Assembly: GCA_963811365.1 (NCBI GenBank)
Contig: CAWEQW010000002.1
Coordinates: 124,001-188,000 of the forward strand
DNA from: CAWEQW01 sp963811365
GTDB lineage: Bacteria; Actinomycetota; Actinomycetes; Propionibacteriales; Nocardioidaceae
Reading direction: 5' to 3'
DNA: 64,000 nt
The notes beneath the pieces are model-generated. The model was not told where the DNA came from. It did no database searches and worked only from the letters and a program-made list of their open reading frames with translations. Positions 27,035 to 33,775 of the stretch are shown here, piece by piece (position 1 is the stretch's first letter; the number at the start of each line of letters is the position of its first letter). The position numbers and the translations under genes were made by a program.

Positions 27035-27259
27035 TCAGTCCTCGCGCCCTGCCTTCGCGCGGCTCTCGTGCAGCCCGCTGACCACGGCATTCTCGGCCAG
27101 CAGCGGAGTGAAGGTCTGCACGGGCGCTTCCAACAGGTCGTCCACGGCCCGGCGCGCCTCCGCGCGGACCTCTGACTCCTCTGCCTGGATGCTGTGCCGA
27201 TGGGTCACCTTCTCGACGACCTCGTCGACGACTCGGTCACGGTGGGACTGCTCGGACAC
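27035..27259 (-). CDS. Small helical protein, putative three-helix-bundle dimerisation domain
   Basis: A 74-residue, highly charged all-helical protein. DRVVDEVVEKVTHRH, EVRAEARRAVDDLLEAPV and TFTPLLAENAVVSGLHE form three predicted helices. This resembles small actinobacterial proteins annotated as three-helix bundle dimerisation domain, whose function is unknown. The start is a GTG (27259) with AAGGAG six bases upstream. A four-copy hexamer repeat lies directly upstream of the ribosome-binding site. It is divergent from the metallophosphoesterase gene. Confidence 0.65.
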   Translation of the reverse strand: MSEQSHRDRVVDEVVEKVTHRHSIQAEESEVRAEARRAVDDLLEAPVQTFTPLLAENAVVSGLHESRAKAGRED

Positions 27260-27271
27260 ATCGACTCCTTC

Positions 27272-27296
27272 GGTGCGGGTGCGGGTGCGGGTGCGG
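27272..27296 (-). repeat. Hexanucleotide tandem repeat, four copies
   Basis: GGTGCG is repeated four times plus one base on the + strand (CGCACC on the - strand). It abuts the ribosome-binding site of the small gene at 27035-27259, in its 5' leader. Change of copy number would alter the leader length but not the frame. Confidence 0.85.
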
Positions 27297-27358
27297 ATTC
27301 GGATGTGGACGGTCGGCTTGTTCCCCTCGGCCCGCTTCGGATTCGTGCGGGGGTCTCA

Positions 27359-27375
27359 GTTCACCGAAGGTTAAC
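27359..27375. promoter_or_regulatory. Imperfect inverted repeat in divergent promoter region
   Basis: GTTCACC-GAA-GGTTAAC has 7-base arms with one mismatch. It sits in the 254-base region between the divergent small helical-protein gene and the metallophosphoesterase gene, in the most AT-rich part of that gap. It is a possible operator for either gene. Confidence 0.3.
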
Positions 27376-27513
27376 CAACAGCCTCCGGCTGCCCGTGACC
27401 CGAGAGGGGTACGGCGACCTCGAACCCGGCGGCAGGGGCCGTTTGGTGACCTCGGCAAGGATGGGGCCGCAGGAGCGAGCCGGGCATATCGCCGCTTTGG
27501 AGCTGGACTCAGG

Positions 27514-29076
27514 ATGACGCAGACAGATGGTTCCCCGCCCGGAGCCTCGTCACGCTGGCGGATGGTGCTGCTGCTGTCCGCAGCCGCGGTCGTCCTGGGG
27601 TTGGCCGGTGGGTGGGCAGGCCTCGCGCTGGGCGGGCCCACCGACCACGAGGTCGGACCGCTCAAGACGTCGATGCGCGTGCAGGTGGACACGGCCGGAG
27701 GCACCGTGGTCGACGTACCCCCGCTGGGTCAGCTCGAGCTGGCCACCCACGCGGGTCCGGTGCGGCTGCTCGTCACGCTTCGAGGCATCGACGCCTCCCA
27801 GGCTCGCAGGATCCTCGACGACCCCAAGAGCATCGCGGGGCTGAAGACGCAGGCCGAGCAGGACCTCCGCGCCGAGCTCGTCCAGGCAGTCGTCCGCACA
27901 GCCGTGGCGGCCGTCCTGGGCGCGGCGCTGCTGTCCGGTCTGGTGCTGCGAACGGTCCGGGAGACCCTGATCGGCGTGGGCGCGACGGTGCTCGCGCTGG
28001 CGACATCCTTCGGGATCGCGCTGTCCACGTGGAACCCGGCAGCGCTCGCCGAGCCGAGGTACAGCGGTCTGCTCACGAGCGCGCCGTCAGTGGTGGGCAA
28101 CGCAGAGGACATCGTCTCCAACTTCTCCACCTACGGCGACCAGCTCGCCAGGATCGTGCAGAACACCACCAAGCTCTACACGGTCACGTCCAGCCTTCCG
28201 CTGCTTCCCGAGCAGCAGAACCTGGTGCGGGTTCTGCACGTCTCCGACCTGCATCTGGCGCCGCAGGCCTGGAGCGTGATCCGCACCGTGGCCAGGCAGT
28301 ACCGTGTCGACGTCGTCGTCGACTCCGGCGACATCACCGACCACGGCACCAGGGCAGAGAACAAGTACCTCCAGGAGATCAGGAAGATCAAGGCGCCGTA
28401 CGTCTGGGTCCGTGGCAACCACGACTCCGCCGTCACTGAGCAGGCGATGAGGCAGATCCCCAACGTGCGGGTTCTCGACGGCAAGATCCGCAAAGTCGCG
28501 GGGCTTCGGTTCCTCGGCGCCGGCGACCCCGTCTTCACACCGGACAAGACCGTCGCACCCGCCACCGACCAGGAGGCGGCGGAGGTCGCCGACGAGGCCG
28601 ACCGCCTCGCGTCCGTGGCCAAGCAGGCCGGTGGCGTCGACGTTGTCGTCTACCACGAGCCGACCGACAACCAGGTGTTCGACGGCCTCGCTTCGATGGT
28701 GCTGTCCGGTCACATCCACTACCGCAAGATCCGGCACGCACCGCACGGCACCTGGATGATGACCGAGGGCTCCACCGGGGGCTCCGGGCTCCGGGCGCTC
28801 GAACCCGCGCAGCCGGCCAAGATCGAGCTGTCGGTGCTCTACGTCGACCGGTCCACCGGCGCCCTCACCGCCTACGACACCATCACCCTGGGCGGCCTCG
28901 GACTGGCCTCGGCCCAGATCAACCGCCACATCGTCGACCTGACCGGACGCGACAAGGTGGCTCTGCCCCGACCGTCGGCGACGCCCGGGGCCCCGCCGTC
29001 GACGTCGTCGACGTCCGGCTCGCCCACCCCGTCGACGCGGCAGTCTCCCGCTCCGTCGCCGTCACCCACCGGTTGA
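27514..29076 (+). CDS. Membrane-anchored metallophosphoesterase
   Basis: A 520-residue protein with an N-terminal transmembrane segment (~17-39), a ~90-residue extracytoplasmic or linker region, a pair of transmembrane helices (~128-146 and 152-172), and then a calcineurin-type phosphoesterase domain. Its metal-site motifs are in canonical order: DLHL (245-248), GDITDHG (272-278), GNHD (301-304), then YHEP and SGHIHYRK near residue 400. The last ~45 residues are a Pro/Ser/Thr-rich tail (low complexity), suggesting a wall-spanning or surface-exposed end. The ATG follows CAGG. The substrate is unknown; the family includes nucleotide, lipid and phosphodiester hydrolases. Its 3' end overlaps the convergent gene by 15 bases. 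Confidence 0.88.
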   Translation: MTQTDGSPPGASSRWRMVLLLSAAAVVLGLAGGWAGLALGGPTDHEVGPLKTSMRVQVDTAGGTVVDVPPLGQLELATHAGPVRLLVTLRGIDASQARRILDDPKSIAGLKTQAEQDLRAELVQAVVRTAVAAVLGAALLSGLVLRTVRETLIGVGATVLALATSFGIALSTWNPAALAEPRYSGLLTSAPSVVGNAEDIVSNFSTYGDQLARIVQNTTKLYTVTSSLPLLPEQQNLVRVLHVSDLHLAPQAWSVIRTVARQYRVDVVVDSGDITDHGTRAENKYLQEIRKIKAPYVWVRGNHDSAVTEQAMRQIPNVRVLDGKIRKVAGLRFLGAGDPVFTPDKTVAPATDQEAAEVADEADRLASVAKQAGGVDVVVYHEPTDNQVFDGLASMVLSGHIHYRKIRHAPHGTWMMTEGSTGGSGLRALEPAQPAKIELSVLYVDRSTGALTAYDTITLGGLGLASAQINRHIVDLTGRDKVALPRPSATPGAPPSTSSTSGSPTPSTRQSPAPSPSPTG

Positions 29077-29415
29077 CCCGGCGTCGAGCAGGTCGAGCGC
29101 TTCGTTACCACCGGCGTAGTAGGCCGCCCAGTCGCGTCCTCGGGTGGCCAGGGCGCCGTTGCGCTGCTCCCAGCGCGTGCGGGCAGCGGCGAGCGCGTCG
29201 CAGGGAGTGCGCTCGGGGTCTCGGGTGAGGCTCCGCCGTACGTCGGCCAGGGCCGCGACCGCTCCCTCCTGAAACTTGGCGGCCGGATGCGGCGTACCGC
29301 GGCGCGACAGCGCGCACAGGCTGCTGTTGCCGGTCGCCTGACCGAGCGCCGTGAGCGCGGCCTCCTCGTGCTCGCGGACCTGGTCGAGAAAGTCGTCGTG
29401 CTGGGTGGCGGTCAC
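29062..29415 (-). CDS. Hypothetical helical protein
   Basis: A 117-residue protein I do not recognise. It is rich in Ala, Glu and Arg with predicted long helices (DFLDQVREHEEAALTALGQA, FQEGAVAALADVRRSL, PCDALAAARTRWEQRN) and ends in a Gly-Asp-rich tail. No signal peptide or membrane segment is seen. The GTG at 29415 follows a strong GGAGGTGG, so it is preferred over the longer in-frame start at 29547, whose extra 44 residues are Pro/Arg-rich and look like non-coding translation. It is convergent with, and overlaps by 15 bases, the metallophosphoesterase gene. Confidence 0.55.
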   Translation of the reverse strand: MTATQHDDFLDQVREHEEAALTALGQATGNSSLCALSRRGTPHPAAKFQEGAVAALADVRRSLTRDPERTPCDALAAARTRWEQRNGALATRGRDWAAYYAGGNEALDLLDAGSTGG

Positions 29416-29701
29416 CGAGGTCCACCTCCGGGCTGGTCGGGTTCCGCCTCCATCCGAGCCGGGCGGCCGCCTGCCGGCCAGGGTCCAACGACCCGTGCTC
29501 CGGATGGGGGGCAGGCCGATGGGCGGTGGTCGGTTTCGTCGGAGCATCGACCGGTCGGGCCGGGCAGCGACGAGGCGGAGCTCTCCGATGTGCCAGCCCG
29601 ACAGCCCACTCCCGAAGGCGGTAGCTCAACGCGAGGCCGCGGACCGGATCGTATGCTCACTTCGTGTGGCGTGTCCGCGGCCGCGACAGGGGGACTGCTC
29701 G

Positions 29702-30398
29702 ATGATCGTCTCGCACAAGCATCAGTTCGTCTTCCTGAAGACCCGTAAGAGCGCGGGGACAAGTGCCGAGATCGCCCTGTCGAAGCACTGTGGACCCGAT
29801 GACATCATCACGCCGCTCTCCCCTGAGGACGAGGCGATGCGCCGCGACCTCGGTTATCGCGGGGCGCAGAACTGCGACGGTCGACTTCGCCTTTCGTGAC
29901 TACACGGTTCACGACTGGGCCCGGTTGCTCGTGAAGCGGAAGCGGAAGCGGCCACTTCACAACCATGTGCCGGCCTCCGAGGTCGTGCATCGCATCGGGC
30001 GTGAGTCGTTCGACCGGTACTTCGTGTTCACGATCAAACGCAACCCTTGGGATGCGGTCTTGTCGTTCTACTTCTGGAAGCACCGGACGCAGCCACGGCC
30101 GTCGCTGGGCGAGTTCATCCGGTCGGACGGGGTCACCAAGCGGTTGGCGCAGAACGGCTCGATCTACCGGCTCGACGGCGAGGTGGTCGCCGACCGTATC
30201 TGCCGCTTCGAGTCGCTGGCTGAGGACCTGGATGAGGTGCGGCAGCACGTCGGTCTCCCCGAAGCCTCGAGTGCCTCGCTCGAAGAGAGCTACCGCACCG
30301 ACAGGCGTCCCTACCGTGAGCTGCTGGGTGACGACGAGGCCAGGGAGATCGCCCGACTGTTCGCGCGCGAAGTCGATCTGATGGGCTACGAGTTCTGA
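29702..30398 (+). pseudogene. Sulfotransferase family protein, one frameshift
   Basis: About 231 residues. The N-terminal part HQFVFLKTRKSAGTSAEIAL is the PAPS 5'-phosphosulfate-binding loop of Golgi-type sulfotransferases (sulfotransferase family 2). The middle FTIKRNPWDAVLSFYFWK is the 3'-phosphate-binding segment, and the rest runs to LMGYEF. The start ATG at 29702 follows GGGGG. The frame changes near 29880: the first frame reads RGAQNCDGRLRLS then stops at about 29899, while the correct continuation is TVDFAFRDYTVHDWARLLV in the next frame, fitting one extra base. If intact it would sulfate a carbohydrate or polysaccharide hydroxyl. No capsule or glycosyltransferase gene lies nearby. Confidence 0.8.
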
Positions 30399-30573
30399 CC
30401 CGGTCTCACCACGGGAGCCAGCCCGTTGCGCAGACGCCATGCCCGGGTGACGGACGGCCGCGTTCGGCCCGCCTCGCACCTGTGCGGGGCCATCCTGGTT
30501 GAGCCACACCATCTCCCGGCGCGCTGTGGGGCGGGTGTGGCAGCGCCAGGTGACCAGGACTCGGAGGTGGTTC

Positions 30574-31368
30574 GTGACCCCACGGGGCATCGACGGTCCG
30601 GTCGGCGGTACGCCGGCCGTTCCCGTCGTGGTGCCGGAGCCGACGCCCGGGGCTCCGGTGGAGCTCGCCCCGCGGCTGTGGCAGGTGGCCGGCCCGGGGA
30701 TCACGCACCCCTGGGATGCGGCGGCGTACCTCGTGACCGCGGAGCGTCCCGTCCTCGTCGACGCGGGCACCGGGCGCGGGGACGACGCGCTGGACGAGGC
30801 GGTGGCCTCCTGTGGTGTGCCGATCGAGGCCGTGACTGCCGTGGTGGCCACTCACGGGCACTACGACCACATCGGTGACGGCGCCCGGTTGACCGGGCTC
30901 GGGATCCCTGTCCTGGTGCACCCGGCGGACGCGGTGGCCGTCGCGGCCGGCGATCCGGTCCGCACCTGCGCCGGACCGCTGTACGCCAGTGTCTTCAGGC
31001 CGTTCGATGCTCGTCCGCTCGCCGATGGAGGCCGTCTCGAGCTCGGCGGCGCGGAGCTCGAGATCGTGCACACCCCCGGCCACACCCCGGGCTCGGTGTG
31101 CGTCGTCGTCCGCGTCGCAGGGCTCCGGGTGCTGCTGGCCGGCGACACCCTGTGGGGCGGCTTCTCCGCGGCGGTGGGCTCGGACGAGGATGCCTGGCGC
31201 GGTTCGCTCGCCAGACTCGCTGACCTGCGCCTCGACGCGCTGAGCTTCGGGCACGGCATCACCGGGCTGCTCGGCGACACGCAGTCCCGGCTCGCCGAGG
31301 CGCGTGCCCAGTTCGCGACGTACTACAACCCCTGGTTCCGGCCCCCGAAGCTGAGCTTCGGCTACTGA
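30574..31368 (+). CDS. MBL-fold metallo-hydrolase
   Basis: A 264-residue metallo-beta-lactamase-fold hydrolase. The zinc-binding motif is HGHYDHIG (H-x-H-x-D-H), followed by HTPGHTPGS with the third-site His and LLAGDTLW with the bridging Asp, then SFGHGITG with the last His. The GTG at 30574 behind GGAGG at six-base spacing is preferred over a TTG at 30499 that would add a basic, poorly supported 25-residue leader. No signal peptide is seen. Its closest functional classes are glyoxalase II-like and SoxH-like hydrolases; substrate unknown. It is convergent with the GH3 gene, separated by 22 bases. Confidence 0.87.
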   Translation: MTPRGIDGPVGGTPAVPVVVPEPTPGAPVELAPRLWQVAGPGITHPWDAAAYLVTAERPVLVDAGTGRGDDALDEAVASCGVPIEAVTAVVATHGHYDHIGDGARLTGLGIPVLVHPADAVAVAAGDPVRTCAGPLYASVFRPFDARPLADGGRLELGGAELEIVHTPGHTPGSVCVVVRVAGLRVLLAGDTLWGGFSAAVGSDEDAWRGSLARLADLRLDALSFGHGITGLLGDTQSRLAEARAQFATYYNPWFRPPKLSFGY

Positions 31369-31390
31369 GCCCCGCCTGAGGGTCCTCGGG

Positions 31391-33775
31391 TCAGCGCGAC
31401 GTCGCCAGGGCGCCCTCCAGCAGCACGCTGGCGGCGCTCACCCACTCCAGGGCGGGGAGCGGCAGCGGGCGCACCGCGCCCACCAGCTCCACCTCCGCGT
31501 GCAGCCGCAGGTCCGCCACGCTGGCGGCCACCCAGACGGTGACCGTGCCGGGGTCGACGACGCGCTCGGCGCGGCCGGCGTAGGCGAAGGCGCCGGCCGG
31601 GACGGTGAACGTGACCCGGACGCTGCGGCCGGCCGGGACCTCGACGCGCGAGAAGCCGATCAGCTCGATGTCGGGGCGGGCCACCTGGCCGGCGTGGTCG
31701 CGGGCGTACAGCTGGACGACCTCGGCCCCGTCGCGGTCCCCGGCGTTGCGGACCCGGCACGACAGCAGCAGCCGGCCGTCGACCGGCACCGTGGACGAGG
31801 AGAGCTCGAGGTCGTCGTACACGAACGGGCTGTACCCGAGGCCGTGGCCGAACGGGTACCGAGGCCGGCTCGTGGCGTCCAGGTAGTCCCGGCGAGCGAG
31901 CGACCGGCTCGCGTGGTACAGCGGCTGCTGCCCGGCGCCACGGGCGAAGCCGACCGGGCAGCGGCCCGAGGGGTTCAGGTCCCCGAACAGCGTCCGAGCC
32001 AGCACGTCGGCACCCTCCTCGCCGCCGGACCAGACGCAGACGACGGCGTCCGCGCCCTCGCACGCGTGCAGGTCCAGGCCCCGCCCGGCGGTCACCACCA
32101 CCACGGTCGGAGTACCGGTCCCGAGCACGGCCGCCAGCAGCTGCTCCTGGTGGCCGGGCAGGTCGAGCTGGTCGCGGTCCGTGCCCTCCCCGACGGTCCC
32201 CGTCCCGAAGTGCCCGGGCCGGTCGCCGACCACGATCACGGCGACGTCCGCCTCGGCGGCTGCTGAGGCGGCCTCCGCGATGCCTGCGGGGTCGTCGTGG
32301 TACCCGTGGCCGGGGCCGGTGCCGAACGTGGCCTCGCCCAAGACCACGGAAGCCGCCGGGTCCACGGGCAGGCAGGCGGGTGCGTGCACCACCTGCACCC
32401 CGTCGTCCGCCGCCCGCTCGGCGACCGCGTCGAGGAACGAGCGCACCGCCGGCCCCGCGGCGAACCGGTCGCGTTGGAACCGGTACCCGACGTGGTTGGG
32501 CCAGGAGTAGCTGCCGGCCAGGACGCTGCGGTCGCCGGCCCACGGACCGACCATCGCGATCCGGCTCAGGGACGGGCCGGGCCGCAGCGGCAGGACGCCG
32601 TTGTTCTGCAGCAGGGTCAACGATCGTTCGGCCAGCATCCGGGACGCTGCCCGTGCCGACGGCGGGTCCAGGTCGGCGTGCGGGGCAGGCACACCGGGTC
32701 GCTCGAACAGCCCGAGCGCGAACTTGGTCTCCAGGACCCGGCTGACCGCGGCGTCCAGCAGTCGCACGGGGACGCGACCGAGCTCGACGGCGGTGACCAG
32801 CCGGGGATAGTGGTCCGGTCTGGGCAGCTCGATGTCGACGCCGGCGGTCAGGGCCAGCGTCGCCGACTCGGCGGCGTCGGCGGCGACCCGGTGCTCGGTG
32901 ACCAGGAAGTTGAGCGCCCAGTAGTCGCTGACCACGATGCCGCGGAAGCCGAGCCGGCCGCGCAGGAGGCCGTCGAGCAGCTCCGGCGACCCGGTCACCG
33001 GGTCGCCGTCGATGTCGTGGTAGGCGCTCATGCAGGCAGCGACACCGGCCGCCACCGCGGCGGCGAACGGCGGCAGGTGCACGTCGGTGAGCTCTCGCCG
33101 GCCGGCGTGCACCGGCGCTGCGTTGTGGCCACCCTCAGGGGCGGCGTGCCCGACGAAGTGCTTGGCGCACGCGCCGACGCCGGAGGCCTGCAGCCCTCGG
33201 ACGTAGGCGGCGCCCAGCTGCGAGACCAGGAGCGGGTCCTCGCCGATGCACTCCTCGACCCGCCCGAACCGGTGGTCGCGCGGCACGTCGAGGACGGGGG
33301 CGAGGCCCAGATGGATCCCGAGGTCGGACATCTGGGCTCCGACCGCCCGGGCGGCCTCCTCGACGGCCCCCGGACTGAAGGTGGCGCCCCAGGCGAGCGC
33401 GGAGGGCAGCACCGTCGCCCCCGGAACCATGAGCCCGGTCAGGCACTCCTCGTGCACCAGAGCCGGGATCCCGAGCCGGGTCCGCTCGACCAGGAACCGC
33501 TGGATCGCCTCGACCTGTCGCGCCGCGACGGAGGGTGGCGTCGGGCCGCTGCCGTACGGACGGGTCAGCGACCCGAAGCCGAGCGGATGGGCCGCCTCCA
33601 GCGCGGGGAGGAACCCGCCGCCGGCGAAGGCGTCCTGGTCCTCGGTCCGCTCGTTCACCCACACGCCGACCAGCTGGGCGACCTTCTCCGGGATCGTCAT
33701 CGCGGCGACCAGCGCCGCCGCCCGCCGGCCCGCCGGCCGGCCGGGGTCCATCCACGGGCGGCTCTGCGCGCTCAT
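31391..33775 (-). CDS. GH3 beta-glucosidase/beta-xylosidase-type glycosidase
   Basis: A 794-residue family-3 glycoside hydrolase with the full three-domain layout. There is a TIM barrel (MTIPEKVAQLVG, APVLDVPRDHRFGR, KHFVGHAAPEGG), with the nucleophile Asp in VVSDYWALNF near residue 283. An alpha/beta sandwich follows (LLQNNGVLPLRP, VIVVGDRPG, DQLDLPGHQEQL). The C-terminal fibronectin-III-like domain is VRNAGDRDGAEVVQLYARD. No signal peptide is visible, so it is probably cytoplasmic. The ATG at 33775 overlaps the GH38 stop by 4 bases and is preferred to an upstream start at 33880. Coupling with an alpha-mannosidase suggests stepwise breakdown of a mixed oligosaccharide such as an N-glycan or mannose-containing plant glycan. 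Confidence 0.92.
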   Translation of the reverse strand: MSAQSRPWMDPGRPAGRRAAALVAAMTIPEKVAQLVGVWVNERTEDQDAFAGGGFLPALEAAHPLGFGSLTRPYGSGPTPPSVAARQVEAIQRFLVERTRLGIPALVHEECLTGLMVPGATVLPSALAWGATFSPGAVEEAARAVGAQMSDLGIHLGLAPVLDVPRDHRFGRVEECIGEDPLLVSQLGAAYVRGLQASGVGACAKHFVGHAAPEGGHNAAPVHAGRRELTDVHLPPFAAAVAAGVAACMSAYHDIDGDPVTGSPELLDGLLRGRLGFRGIVVSDYWALNFLVTEHRVAADAAESATLALTAGVDIELPRPDHYPRLVTAVELGRVPVRLLDAAVSRVLETKFALGLFERPGVPAPHADLDPPSARAASRMLAERSLTLLQNNGVLPLRPGPSLSRIAMVGPWAGDRSVLAGSYSWPNHVGYRFQRDRFAAGPAVRSFLDAVAERAADDGVQVVHAPACLPVDPAASVVLGEATFGTGPGHGYHDDPAGIAEAASAAAEADVAVIVVGDRPGHFGTGTVGEGTDRDQLDLPGHQEQLLAAVLGTGTPTVVVVTAGRGLDLHACEGADAVVCVWSGGEEGADVLARTLFGDLNPSGRCPVGFARGAGQQPLYHASRSLARRDYLDATSRPRYPFGHGLGYSPFVYDDLELSSSTVPVDGRLLLSCRVRNAGDRDGAEVVQLYARDHAGQVARPDIELIGFSRVEVPAGRSVRVTFTVPAGAFAYAGRAERVVDPGTVTVWVAASVADLRLHAEVELVGAVRPLPLPALEWVSAASVLLEGALATSR

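Noticed and set aside
27272..27296. CRISPR-like or phage-attachment repeat
   Set aside because: It is a simple 6-base tandem array with no spacers and no cas or integrase gene nearby.
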